From assembly GCF_019050325.1 (NCBI RefSeq), contig NZ_VOMB01000016.1, forward strand, positions 372,001 through 436,000: 64,000 nucleotides of DNA, read 5' to 3'. The notes below the pieces were generated by a model. That model was given only the letters and a program-made list of their open reading frames with translations, was not told where the DNA came from and made no database searches. The position numbers and the translations under genes are program-made. Of this stretch, positions 29,702 through 38,925 are shown one piece after another; positions within the stretch are counted from its first letter, which is position 1; every line of letters begins with the position of its first letter. This stretch comes from [Mycobacterium] fortunisiensis. GTDB taxonomy: Bacteria > Actinomycetota > Actinomycetes > Mycobacteriales > Mycobacteriaceae.

Positions 29702-29724
29702 CAACGTTCGTCGGCGCCGCGGAC

Positions 29725-30462
29725 TCAGCCGAGTTTGGCGCCGAAGAACTCTTCCATGGCTTCCCAGTGCCGTTTTGCGGCCGCCTCGTCGTACGGCGCG
29801 TTGTCCGGGACCGCGAAACCGTGTCCAGCCGCGTAGGTTTCGATGGTGTGCTCGACGCCGGCGGCGGTCAGCGCGTCGTCGAGGGTCTTGGCCTGCTCGG
29901 CGGTGAACGACGCGTCGCCCTGGGCGCCGCCGACATAGACCGCAGCCTGGATCTGGTCGGCGAGCAGGTGTGGGCTACCCGGATCGTCGGACGCCAGCCC
30001 GCCGCCGTGGAACGACATTGCCGCCGCGACGCGCTCGGGGACCCGCCCGGCGACCACCAGCGATGTCCGGCCGCCCATGCAGTAGCCGGTGGTGCCGAAC
30101 CTTTCCCCACGGACCTCGGGCCGGGACTGCAAATAGTCGAAGAAGGCGCCGGCGTCGGCTGCCATGATCTCCGGGGTCACCTTCTGGATCATCGAGAACA
30201 ACCGGGCCCGCTCGGACTTGTTGCCGAAGACCGTGGCCATCTCGAACGGCGCCCAACCGGCGTCGCGGTAGTACATATCCGGCACCAGCACGGCATAGCC
30301 GTACCCGGCGAGTTGTGTGGCCATCTGATCGAAAGTGGGACGTGCGCCGCCGGCGTCCGGATACATGACGATCCCCGGCCAGGGGCCCGCCCCCTCGGGC
30401 GTGGCGAAGGTGACCGGGCAGGTCCCGGCGGGTGTGACGATGGTGTCCTTTGTGGTCGGCAT
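29725..30462 (-). CDS. dienelactone hydrolase family protein
   Basis: Alpha/beta hydrolase of 245 residues in the DLH family, like Rv2765. It has MYPDAGGARPTFDQMATQLA near the N-terminus, the Cys nucleophile in TTGYCMGGRTSLVVA, and the C-terminal catalytic His in YAAGHGFAVPD. The family opens lactone or carboxymethylene-butenolide rings in aromatic catabolism, but many members have other esterase roles and the substrate here is unknown. It is divergent from thyA with 42 bp between starts. Confidence 0.88.
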   Translation of the reverse strand: MPTTKDTIVTPAGTCPVTFATPEGAGPWPGIVMYPDAGGARPTFDQMATQLAGYGYAVLVPDMYYRDAGWAPFEMATVFGNKSERARLFSMIQKVTPEIMAADAGAFFDYLQSRPEVRGERFGTTGYCMGGRTSLVVAGRVPERVAAAMSFHGGGLASDDPGSPHLLADQIQAAVYVGGAQGDASFTAEQAKTLDDALTAAGVEHTIETYAAGHGFAVPDNAPYDEAAAKRHWEAMEEFFGAKLG

Positions 30463-30492
30463 GGCTACCGTTCTACTCCGCGCCTCGACACG

Positions 30493-30498
30493 TAAGCT
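30493..30498 (+). promoter_or_regulatory. leaderless -10 (TAAGCT) of thyA
   Basis: TAAGCT ends 6 nt before the GTG at 30505. It supports that GTG as the start of the thyA-folA transcript. Confidence 0.65.
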
Positions 30499-30504
30499 GG
30501 GCGC

Positions 30505-31305
30505 GTGCCGATCCAGACGCCCTACGAGGACCTGCTGCGGAAGGTGAGCGAGCACGGAGTCCCGAAATCCGATCGCACCGGCACCGGTACGCGCAGCCTG
30601 TTCGGCCATCAGATGCGTTATGACCTGGCGGCCGGCTTCCCGTTGATCACCACCAAGAAGGTGCACACCAAGTCGGTGATCTATGAGTTGCTGTGGTTTT
30701 TGCGCGGCGATTCCAACGTGCGCTGGCTGCAGGAGCGCGGTGTCACGATTTGGGACGAATGGGCTTCTGAGACAGGTGATCTCGGACCGGTTTACGGTGT
30801 GCAGTGGCGGTCGTGGCCGACACCGTCGGGCGAGCACATCGACCAGATCTCGGCTGCCCTGCAGTTGCTCAAGCACGATCCCGATTCGCGGCGCAACATC
30901 GTCTCGGCGTGGAATGTCGGTGCGATCCCGCAGATGGCGCTGCCGCCGTGTCATGCCTTTTTCCAGTTCTACGTGGCGGACGGAAAATTGTCCTGCCAGC
31001 TGTATCAGCGCAGCGCCGACCTGTTTCTCGGGGTGCCGTTCAACATTGCCAGCTACGCCCTGCTCACCCACATGATGGCCGCGCAGGCCGGTCTCGGTGT
31101 CGGGGAGTTCATCTGGACGGGCGGTGACTGCCACATCTACGACAACCATGTCGACCAGGTGGCCCTGCAACTCGGCCGCGATCCCCGTCCCTATCCGGAA
31201 CTTGTTTTGGCGCAGCGTGATTCGATTTTCGATTACACGTATGAGGACATCGCGATCGTCAACTACGATCCGCACCCGGCGATCAAGGCTCCTGTCGCGG
31301 TATGA
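30505..31305 (+). CDS. thyA: thymidylate synthase (folate-dependent, ThyA)
   Basis: Methylates dUMP to dTMP, oxidising methylene-tetrahydrofolate to dihydrofolate. The 266-residue enzyme has the catalytic-Cys motif [14 protein letters not shown], the [10 protein letters not shown] phosphate-binding region, and [20 protein letters not shown]. The next gene, folA, overlaps by 4 nt and recycles the dihydrofolate. A second, unrelated thymidylate synthase (thyX) is encoded 3.7 kb downstream, as in M. tuberculosis. Confidence 0.97.
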   Translation: MPIQTPYEDLLRKVSEHGVPKSDRTGTGTRSLFGHQMRYDLAAGFPLITTKKVHTKSVIYELLWFLRGDSNVRWLQERGVTIWDEWASETGDLGPVYGVQWRSWPTPSGEHIDQISAALQLLKHDPDSRRNIVSAWNVGAIPQMALPPCHAFFQFYVADGKLSCQLYQRSADLFLGVPFNIASYALLTHMMAAQAGLGVGEFIWTGGDCHIYDNHVDQVALQLGRDPRPYPELVLAQRDSIFDYTYEDIAIVNYDPHPAIKAPVAV

Positions 31306-31802
31306 CCCAGCCGCTTCGACAGCTGGCGATGATCTGGGCGCAGTCCACCTCCGGGGTCATCGGCCGGGACAACGACATTCCCTGGCATCTGCCCGAGGAC
31401 CAGGCCCGGTTCAAGCAGCTCACTCTCGGGCAGACCGTGGTGATGGGCCGGTTGACGTGGGAATCGCTGCCGGCCAAGGTGCGGCCGCTGCCGGGGCGGC
31501 GCAACGTCGTCATCACCCGCAACCCCGGCTATGTGGCCGACGGCGCGGAGGTGCTGCCCGGAATCGGTGACGTGTTCCGGGGCTGGGTGATCGGCGGGGC
31601 CCAGATCTACGCGCAGGCTCTGCCGTACGCGGTGCGGTGCGAGGTGACCGAGATCGATGTCGACGTGGTTCCCCAGGCCGGGGACGCGTTGGCGCCGGTG
31701 CTCGACGACTCCTGGACCAAGACCACCGGGGAGTGGCTGACCAGTAGCTCGGGCTTGCGGTACCGGTACTGCAGCTACGTGCGGGGCAGCGCGGGCGGCT
31801 AA
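31302..31802 (+). CDS. folA: dihydrofolate reductase
   Basis: Reduces dihydrofolate with NADPH; target of trimethoprim-type antifolates. It is 166 residues with [20 protein letters not shown], the acidic active-site loop [28 protein letters not shown] and [12 protein letters not shown]. It overlaps the thyA stop (ATGA), so thymidylate and folate recycling are coupled. Confidence 0.96.
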   Translation: MTQPLRQLAMIWAQSTSGVIGRDNDIPWHLPEDQARFKQLTLGQTVVMGRLTWESLPAKVRPLPGRRNVVITRNPGYVADGAEVLPGIGDVFRGWVIGGAQIYAQALPYAVRCEVTEIDVDVVPQAGDALAPVLDDSWTKTTGEWLTSSSGLRYRYCSYVRGSAGG

Positions 31803-31855
31803 CTGGGCCAACCGCGCTGACCGGAGATGTCGGTGCGGTGGGGCACCATGGCACG

Positions 31856-33061
31856 GTGGCCACTCTGACTGTTGACCAGGCCCGCCGGATCGCCGTCGCC
31901 GCGCAGGGGTTTTACGAGCGTAAGCCTCGCGGCCCGGTGACCCGTACGCACCTGCGCAGGCTGATCTCACGGATTCAGGTGCTGCAGCTGGACTCGGTGT
32001 CGGTGGCGGTGCGCGCGCACTACGCGCCGGTGTTCAGCCGCTTGGGGCCCTATGACCGCGACGTGCTGGACCGGGCGGCCTGGTCGCACAGTGCACGGTC
32101 CCCGCGGCTGCTGGTGGAGTACTGGGCACATGAGGCTGCGCTGATGGCCGTCGACGATTGGCCGTTGCTGCGCTGGCGGATGCGCGAGTACACCCACGGC
32201 CGCTGGGGCACCGAGATCGTCCGGAAGAACCCCAAGCTGGCCGAGGACATCGTGGCCGCGGTCGCCGAACTCGGCCCCTCGACCGCCGGGCAGATCGAGG
32301 CGCACCTGGAGGCCGAGCCGCGCGGACGCAAAGGGCCGTGGTGGGACCGCAGTGAGACCAAATGGGTGGCCGAGGCACTGTGGTCGTCGGGCACCTTGAC
32401 GACGGCGACGCGCGTCGGCTTCGCCCGGCACTACGACCTGACCGAACGGGTGCTGCCATCGGAGGTGGTGGCCCGCGAAGTCGATGACGAGGAGGCCATC
32501 CGCGAACTGACGCTGCGGGCGGCCACCGCGCTGGGCATCGGCACCGAGGCGGACATCCGCGACTATTTCCGGCTGGCCGCCAAGCAGGTCAAACCAGCGC
32601 TGGCCAAGCTGGTGGCCGACGGGGAGCTGGAGCCGGTGGACGTCGCCGGGGTGCCGGCCTACCTGCGGGCCGGGCAGCGGGTGCCGAGCCGTGACCGTGG
32701 GACCGCGCTGCTGTGCCCGTTTGACCCACTGGTCTTCTTCCGGCCCAGGGTGCAGCGCTGGTTCGACTTTCACTACCGGATCGAGATCTACACCCCCGCG
32801 CATAAGCGCCAATACGGTTACTACGTATGGCCATTCCTGCTGGATGGCCGGCTGGTGGCGCGGGTGGACCTCAAACGCGCCGACGCCGCCCTGCAGGTGC
32901 TGGGCGCGTTCACCGAGGAGGGGCAGGACCCGGCGCGGGTGGCCCGGGCCCTGGCCGTCGAGCTTGAGACGATGGCGTCGTGGCTGGGGGCCGACGGGGT
33001 CGAGGTGGCAGACCGTGGGGACCTCGCCGGCCCGCTGCGGGCCGCGCTCACATCATGCTGA
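31856..33061 (+). CDS. AlkZ/YcaQ-like winged-helix DNA glycosylase (HTH_42)
   Basis: About 401 residues of tandem winged-helix fold characteristic of the YcaQ/AlkZ family, which excise bulky N-alkylated bases and unhook interstrand crosslinks. The catalytic QxD motif is visible as VLQLDSVSVAVRAHYAPVFS, followed by LLVEYWAHEAALM and, later, LLCPFDPLVFFRPRVQRWFD. The GTG at 31856 (MATLTVDQARRIAV) is preferred over GTG 31838. It is 53 nt after folA. The alternative is a non-enzymatic winged-helix relative, but the QxD makes glycosylase activity reasonable. Confidence 0.82.
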   Translation: MATLTVDQARRIAVAAQGFYERKPRGPVTRTHLRRLISRIQVLQLDSVSVAVRAHYAPVFSRLGPYDRDVLDRAAWSHSARSPRLLVEYWAHEAALMAVDDWPLLRWRMREYTHGRWGTEIVRKNPKLAEDIVAAVAELGPSTAGQIEAHLEAEPRGRKGPWWDRSETKWVAEALWSSGTLTTATRVGFARHYDLTERVLPSEVVAREVDDEEAIRELTLRAATALGIGTEADIRDYFRLAAKQVKPALAKLVADGELEPVDVAGVPAYLRAGQRVPSRDRGTALLCPFDPLVFFRPRVQRWFDFHYRIEIYTPAHKRQYGYYVWPFLLDGRLVARVDLKRADAALQVLGAFTEEGQDPARVARALAVELETMASWLGADGVEVADRGDLAGPLRAALTSC

Positions 33062-33329
33062 GTGTTTCGAGATGCACTGTGGTGGACGCGAACCCGTCCG
33101 TCGGTGAGGTGCGCTGGCACCACACGCCGTCCTGACGCTTCTCGGTCTGCACGACACGCCCGTCGACGTTGAACGTGACCTCCAACTCCATCGGCTGCCC
33201 GGTCTGTCCCGGGCAGGGGTGTTCCCAGACGATGGTTCTTCGGTCACTGTTCGGACCGCTGTCGAAGATCAGCTCCCAGTCGCGTTCGTTCGCGCGCTCG
33301 CGCACCAGGTCGATGACGTGGTAGCTCAT
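33048..33329 (-). CDS. conserved hypothetical protein
   Basis: Small soluble protein of 93 residues beginning MSYHVIDLVRERANERDWEL. The middle has IVWEHPCPGQTGQPMELEVT, and two Cys (about 39 and 71) could pair. No family was recognised. GAGGAAA lies 5 nt before the ATG, and the 3' end overlaps the AlkZ-like gene by 14 nt. It is preceded by the terminator of the adjacent lipoprotein gene, so it has its own promoter. Confidence 0.7.
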   Translation of the reverse strand: MSYHVIDLVRERANERDWELIFDSGPNSDRRTIVWEHPCPGQTGQPMELEVTFNVDGRVVQTEKRQDGVWCQRTSPTDGFASTTVHLETLSMM

Positions 33330-33449
33330 GTGGTTTCCTCCTCGGTCGAATACTTCAAGGGTGGTCGAAGACGGGGTCTGGGGCCGTCCGCCGATCGGCC
33401 CACGGTGCAGGGGATTGGCATATCCGCCGATCGGGGGATACCCGGAATG

Positions 33450-33488
33450 GACGGAATGGTCGCTGCCCCTCGAAGCGACCATTCCGTC
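33450..33488 (-). terminator. 15-bp perfect hairpin after the lipoprotein gene
   Basis: GACGGAATGGTCGCT (33450-33464) and AGCGACCATTCCGTC (33474-33488) are exact reverse complements with a 9-base loop. The hairpin starts 5 nt after the stop of the minus-strand lipoprotein gene at 33493, where a terminator is expected. The same 163-bp gap also holds a repeated TCCGCCGATCGG. Confidence 0.72.
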
Positions 33489-33492
33489 GGCC

Positions 33493-33960
33493 TCACCGAC
33501 CGGCCAGCACCTGAGTGACGGTGGCCTGCAAGTCGGCGCCCTCCGGGCCGTCGATGCTCGTCTCACGGTCGAAGGTGGCCGTGCCGTCGGCGGCGATGGT
33601 GAAGTTGCCGATCTGGTCCTGCTCGCCGCCGGTGACGGTGAACACCACAGTCGTCTTGTCCGGTAAGGGTTTTGCACCGGTGTAACGAGGGTTGATCGTG
33701 TACTGGTAGCTGCAGCCGGCCGAGCCGAAGCACTTCTGCTCGGTGATGATCACGTCGACGTCGAAGTCGGCTGTGGTGGGCGGCAACACCGCCGACGGCG
33801 TCGAGGTTGACGACAGCCCGGCCCAGACCGGCGCATCGCTGGGCTTCGCCGAGACACGGTCGGGGGACACACATCCCGTAAGCAGCAACGCTGTGCCAAC
33901 AGCGCACAGAGCCAGGGCATTCCGGCGCGCGGGGGCCAGGCAGGCGATTCTGCGTAGCAT
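33493..33960 (-). CDS. hypothetical lipoprotein
   Basis: Protein of 155 residues with a good lipoprotein signal: MLRRIACLAPARRN, then a hydrophobic stretch ending LLLTGC (Cys about 30). The mature part contains one likely disulphide (EQKCFGSAGCSYQY) and a beta-rich DKTTVVFTVTGGEQDQIGNF segment. No family was recognised. AAGGAAGG precedes the ATG at 33960. It is monocistronic, bounded by the hairpins at 33450-33488 and 33989-34033. Confidence 0.78.
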   Translation of the reverse strand: MLRRIACLAPARRNALALCAVGTALLLTGCVSPDRVSAKPSDAPVWAGLSSTSTPSAVLPPTTADFDVDVIITEQKCFGSAGCSYQYTINPRYTGAKPLPDKTTVVFTVTGGEQDQIGNFTIAADGTATFDRETSIDGPEGADLQATVTQVLAGR

Positions 33961-33988
33961 CGATAGACCTTCCTTGTCAGGCGGGTGG

Positions 33989-34033
33989 ACCGGGTGGCGG
34001 GGCAGGGTCCAAGCTGTGAACCCGCCACCCGGT
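33989..34033. terminator. 13-bp perfect inverted repeat upstream of the lipoprotein gene
   Basis: ACCGGGTGGCGGG (33989-34001) pairs with CCCGCCACCCGGT (34021-34033) around 19 bases. It lies 29 nt upstream of the lipoprotein start. With no gene just beyond it, it may be a relic terminator of a lost gene, or a 5' leader structure. Confidence 0.5.
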
Positions 34034-34384
34034 GTCCGGGGAACAGGACAGTAAAGACGACGGGTCCGACAAGTCGGGCTCGGGACGCGACGGCCGGTTC
34101 GTGCGGATCGTCGTCGGGTACGTCGGTCAATGCCGCCAGCGCGTCGGCCCGCAAGCGATTGCCTCGGTGACGATCTGAGCACCCTGCCCTGGCAAGGACG
34201 GTGTTTCGGCAGCGACTGTGGACGCTCCTGAACCGTCGGATCCCGGGGATTACCGCGGTGGCGGCGGTCTTCTGTGAGCGAGCCATTTCGGGAAGAGCGC
34301 AAGCCGGTCAGGATCCGCGGCAAGGCTTGGTAGGTCCACCGGTCAGGGTGGGCGGTGGGAGGGACCGCGTGTCATCGAGAGTGG
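34034..34384. other. gene-free stretch in a variable locus
   Basis: About 350 bp between the lipoprotein gene and the immunity gene. Short frames exist on both strands, but none has a credible start, family similarity or clean codon use. A short Ala/Val/Asp-rich frame on the minus strand (about 34000-34190) could be a decayed gene fragment; I could not confirm this. Confidence 0.4.
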
Positions 34385-34681
34385 CTATTCGCTGGAATAG
34401 AGAAGATCATATGCCTTCTCTGCGCAACGGCGAAGTTCTTTCTCGCCGATACCGCCGGTAGCCGCTCTCAATTGTGGATCTTTGACGTAATCGTCTACGT
34501 TCGCGAATAGCTCATCTAGGGTGTCGAATTCTTTGCTGGCGACTTGTTTCGTATCGGATTTGAAGTATTTCAGATATTCCGATTCGAATCGGTTAGCCGA
34601 AAGTTCACCGTTAACAAATCGTCTGAGTATGGGCTCGTACCCGGCTAGCATCGCTTTAACTGCTTCGCTTCTCGGCATCAT
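34385..34681 (-). CDS. orphan colicin-type immunity protein (PF09204-like)
   Basis: Acidic helical protein of 98 residues. The spacing FVNGELSANRFESEYLKYFK, then FDTLDELFANVDDYVKDPQL and GIGEKELRRCAEKAYDLL matches the bacterial self-protective colicin-like immunity family, which block a cognate nuclease or tRNase toxin. Codon use is foreign to the window: CTA three times, AGA twice and ATA once, in a stretch near 47% G+C by eye. No toxin gene is adjacent on either side. Either of two tandem ATGs can start it. It looks horizontally acquired. The family call rests on remembered pattern, not a search. Confidence 0.72.
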   Translation of the reverse strand: MMPRSEAVKAMLAGYEPILRRFVNGELSANRFESEYLKYFKSDTKQVASKEFDTLDELFANVDDYVKDPQLRAATGGIGEKELRRCAEKAYDLLYSSE

Positions 34682-34962
34682 CTACCACCAAGCGTTCCTT
34701 GATTCAAGATATTCCCTGCTTACCCAAGGCTAAGGAGCTACCCAGAAACGAATTCTCCTGTTTGGGATTGGACGAGTTAAGGCTATCGCTGCAAAGGTCG
34801 TGCCTGCGCACCAATTTGACGTCAATAAGGAGCCGCCGATTTCTACCTCTGGGTTGCTCGCACAGAAGATCAACCGCCCTGGTGTGGAAAACGGCGACCC
34901 GGCGCACCGGCCAGAAGCGCGCTGCCGCCCGGTCACCGACCCCCCACCACTAAGGTGAGTGC
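34682..34962. other. AT-richer gap upstream of thyX with an open frame lacking a start
   Basis: The gap continues the lower-G+C island. Plus frame 34734-34958 is open for 74 codons and reads plausibly (KRILLFGIGRVKAIAAK, then VNKEPPISTSGLLAQKIN) but has no ATG or GTG before the middle. It could be the tail of a truncated gene. TAAGGT (34951-34956), 6 nt before the thyX GTG, is its leaderless -10. No toxin domain was recognised on the strand of the immunity gene. Confidence 0.4.
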
Positions 34963-35715
34963 GTGGCCGAGATCGCCCCGCTGCGCGTGCAGCTGATCGC
35001 CAAGACGGAATTCCAGGCGCCACCGGAGGTGCCGTGGAGCACCGATGCCGACGGCGGGCCCGCGCTCACCGAGTTTGCCGGCCGGGCCTGTTACCAGAGT
35101 TGGTCGAAGCCGAATCCCAAGACTGCGACCAACGCGAGCTACATCCGCCACATCATCGACGTCGGGCACTTCTCGGTGCTCGAACACGCCTCGGTCACCT
35201 TCTACATCACCGGCATCTCGCGGTCGGCGACCCACGAGCTGATCCGGCACCGGCACTTCTCCTACTCGCAGCTTTCGCAGCGCTATGTCCCCGAGAACGA
35301 TGCCGAGGTGGTGGTCCCGCCGGGGTTCGAAGACGATCCGGAGTTGGTGGAGATCTTCACCACGGCCGCCGACGCCAGCCGCGCCACCTACACCGAGCTG
35401 CTGGCCCGGCTGGAGGCCAAGTTCGCTGACCAACCCAACGCTGTTTTGCGTCGTAAGCAGGCCCGACAGGCCGCCCGCGCGGTGTTGCCCAACGCCACCG
35501 AAACCCGCATCGTGGTCACCGGCAACTACCGGGCTTGGCGGCACTTCATCGCGATGCGGGCCAGCGAACACGCCGATGTGGAGATCCGCCGGCTTGCCAT
35601 CGCCTGTCTGCGTGAGCTCGTCGCGGCCGCCCCCGCAGTGTTCTCGGATTTCGAGATTTCCACGCTGGCGGATGGTAGTCAGGTGGCAACATCCCCTTTG
35701 GCCACGGAGGCTTGA
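34963..35715 (+). CDS. thyX: flavin-dependent thymidylate synthase
   Basis: FAD/NADPH-dependent dTMP synthesis without dihydrofolate production. The 250-residue enzyme carries the ThyX signature [14 protein letters not shown] beginning at Arg95 and the C-terminal [20 protein letters not shown]. The GTG start is supported by TAAGGT 6 nt upstream. ThyX and ThyA in one genome is normal for mycobacteria. The stop codon lies in a duplicated 27-bp element before dapA. Confidence 0.96.
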   Translation: MAEIAPLRVQLIAKTEFQAPPEVPWSTDADGGPALTEFAGRACYQSWSKPNPKTATNASYIRHIIDVGHFSVLEHASVTFYITGISRSATHELIRHRHFSYSQLSQRYVPENDAEVVVPPGFEDDPELVEIFTTAADASRATYTELLARLEAKFADQPNAVLRRKQARQAARAVLPNATETRIVVTGNYRAWRHFIAMRASEHADVEIRRLAIACLRELVAAAPAVFSDFEISTLADGSQVATSPLATEA

Positions 35716-35762
35716 CAGAGTGGCCGGGGCACAGAGCCACGGAGGCTTGACGGAGCGGCCGG
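35701..35762 (+). repeat. 27-bp direct repeat at the thyX-dapA junction
   Basis: GCCACGGAGGCTTGAC starts both copies (35701-35727 and 35736-35762); they differ at two of 27 positions and have a 35-bp period. The first copy encodes the last four residues and stop of thyX. The duplicated CTTGAC resembles a -35 hexamer, but its distance to the dapA -10 is wrong. Confidence 0.75.
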
Positions 35763-35796
35763 TCAACACGGCGACAAAGTTCCTATCGCCCCGGGG

Positions 35797-36710
<914 letters not shown>

Positions 36711-36711
<1 letters not shown>

Positions 36712-38387
36712 TGACCGCCGAACTCGCGCCCCCCAAGCCGCTGGCCCCCGGCGGCCTGCGAGTCACCGCACTGGGCGGGATCAGCGAAATCGGCCGCAAC
36801 ATGACGGTGTTTGAGCACCTCGGGCGGTTGCTCATCGTGGATTGTGGCGTGCTCTTCCCGGGGCACGACGAGCCCGGGGTCGACTTGATCCTGCCGGACC
36901 TGCGCCATGTCGAGGACCGTCTCGACGACGTCGAAGCGCTGGTGGTGACGCACGCCCATGAGGACCACATCGGGGCAATCCCGTTCCTGCTCAAGCTGCG
37001 TCCCGACATTCCGGTGGTCGGCTCCAAGTTCACTATCGCGCTGATCCGCGAGAAATGCCGCGAGCACCGCATCAAACCGGTGTTCGTCGAAGTTGCCGAG
37101 CGGCAGAGCAGCCGGCACGGCGTTTTCGAGTGCGAGTACTTCGCGGTCAACCACTCCATCCCGGGCTGCCTGGCGGTCGCCATCCACACCGGTGCCGGCA
37201 CGGTGCTGCACACCGGTGACATCAAGCTCGACCAGCAGCCGCTGGACGGACGTCCTACCGACCTGCCGGGGATGTCGCGGCTCGGCGACGCGGGCGTGGA
37301 CCTGTTCCTGTGCGATTCGACCAACTCCGAACATCCGGGCGTCAGCCCGTCCGAGAGTGAGGTCGGTCCGACGCTGCACCGGTTGATCCGTGGCGCCGAG
37401 GGCCGGGTGATCGTGGCCTGCTTTGCGTCGAATGTCGATCGCGTGCAGCAGATCGTCGATGCCGCGGTGGCGTTGGGGCGGCGGGTCTCGTTCGTCGGGC
37501 GCTCGATGGTGCGCAACATGGGCATCGCGCGCGAGCTGGGGTACCTGCGGGTCGCCGACAGCGACATCCTCGACATCGGTGCGGCCGAGATGATGCCGGC
37601 CGAGAAGGTCGTGCTGATCACCACCGGTACGCAGGGCGAGCCGATGGCCGCGCTGTCGCGGATGTCTCGCGGTGAGCACCGCAGCATCACGCTGACCGAC
37701 GGGGACCTGATCATCCTGTCCTCGTCGCTGATCCCGGGAAACGAGGAAGCGGTCTACGGGGTGATCGACGCACTGGCCAAGATCGGTGCCCGAGTGGTCA
37801 CCAATGCCCAAGCGCGCGTGCATGTTTCCGGTCACGCGTATGCGGGGGAGCTGCTGTTCCTCTATAACGGGGTGCGGCCCCGCAACGTGATGCCGGTGCA
37901 CGGCACCTGGCGTCACATGCGTGCCAACGCGGCACTGGCCGCGAGCACCGGGGTGCCTCCCGAGAACATCGTGCTGGCCGAGAACGGTGTCAGCGTGGAC
38001 CTGGTGGCCGGCCGAGCGTCGATCGCCGGGGCGGTGACCGTCGGCAAGATGTTCGTCGACGGGCTGATCACCGGTGACGTCGGTGACGCGACGCTGGGGG
38101 AACGCCTGATCCTGTCCTCGGGTTTCGTCGCGGTGACCGTGGTGGTGCACCGCGAGACCGGCAAGCCCGCCGCGCCGGCGCAGCTGCATTCGCGCGGATT
38201 CTCCGAGGACCCCAAGGCGCTGGAGCCGGCGGCCCGCAATGTCGAGCGGGAGCTGGAAAGCCTTGCCGCCGACAACATCACCGACCCGACCCGCATTGCC
38301 CAGGCAGTGCGACGCACCGTCGGCAAATGGGTCGGCGAAACGTATCGGCGTCAGCCGATGATCGTTCCCACCGTCATCGAGATTTAG
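36711..38387 (+). CDS. rnj: ribonuclease J
   Basis: Metallo-beta-lactamase/beta-CASP nuclease with endo- and 5'-exoribonuclease activity, acting in rRNA maturation and mRNA decay. It is 558 residues. Zinc ligands are in THAHEDHIGAIPFLL, later HTGDIKLDQ, and LSSSLIPGNE / VSGHAYAGELLF mark the beta-CASP region. A C-terminal domain begins near residue 460. It overlaps dapA by 1 nt and the convergent membrane-protein gene by 4 nt. Along with pnp and nrnA it makes this window rich in RNA-turnover enzymes. Confidence 0.96.
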
Positions 38388-38809
38388 CCCGCCAGCAGCA
38401 GGATCCCGGCCACCAACAGCCCGATGACCTTGGCGGCCTCCAGGCCCACGTAGTAGTAATGCGCGGTGGAGCGCGGCGCGTCGAGCCCGGCCAGTACCGC
38501 ATCCGAGCGCTGGGTCAATTTCGGCCGCACGGCCAGCAATTGGATTGCCAGGGCGAGGATGGCCACCGCGAAGGCCACGGTGATCGGTGTCGACGGATGC
38601 TGTGTCAGCAGGATCACGAGAATGACTGCGGCAAAAAGGGATTCCACAGAGTTGAGGGCTCGGAACACCTTTCGCCCGATGCCCAGGCCGATCTGCAGGG
38701 TGACCCCGGGCGCCCGGAATTTCAGGGGTGCCTCGATGAACGAGATGGCAAGCACCATGCCCAGCCAGCAGAAGGCGACCGCCGCCGCGACCGCGAGAGT
38801 GGCGTTCAT
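38384..38809 (-). CDS. four-helix conserved membrane protein
   Basis: Protein of 141 residues with about four transmembrane helices (roughly 5-25, 55-75, 78-96 and 118-138). Between the first two helices is a conserved loop SFIEAPLKFRAPGVTLQIGL. No domain name was recalled with confidence and the function is unknown. It is divergent from the truncated haemoglobin gene, sharing an operator-like palindrome, so the two may be co-regulated. The ATG was chosen at the start of the first helix. Confidence 0.75.
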   Translation of the reverse strand: MNATLAVAAAVAFCWLGMVLAISFIEAPLKFRAPGVTLQIGLGIGRKVFRALNSVESLFAAVILVILLTQHPSTPITVAFAVAILALAIQLLAVRPKLTQRSDAVLAGLDAPRSTAHYYYVGLEAAKVIGLLVAGILLLAG

Positions 38810-38865
38810 CTCATCACTCCGGCTTCCGGGCGAGCGGGCTTTGCCATCGGGGGGAACATGGCTAG

Positions 38866-38894
38866 AGTTTATACAACAAAGAGTTGTAAAAACT
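38866..38894. promoter_or_regulatory. 12-bp near-perfect inverted repeat in a divergent promoter
   Basis: AGTTTATACAAC (38866-38877) and GTTGTAAAAACT (38883-38894) pair at 11 of 12 positions around AAAGA. The stretch is strikingly AT-rich for this genome. It lies 57 nt from the membrane-protein start and 32 nt from the haemoglobin start, a position suited to a repressor controlling both. Confidence 0.6.
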
Positions 38895-38925
38895 AGGGCA
38901 TCCCGCCCAGGAGGTGTCGGTCCCG

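Noticed and set aside
34385..34962. An integrated prophage or insertion sequence as the source of the low-G+C island
   Set aside because: No integrase, transposase, terminal repeat or target duplication was found around it; only the immunity gene and fragments are present.
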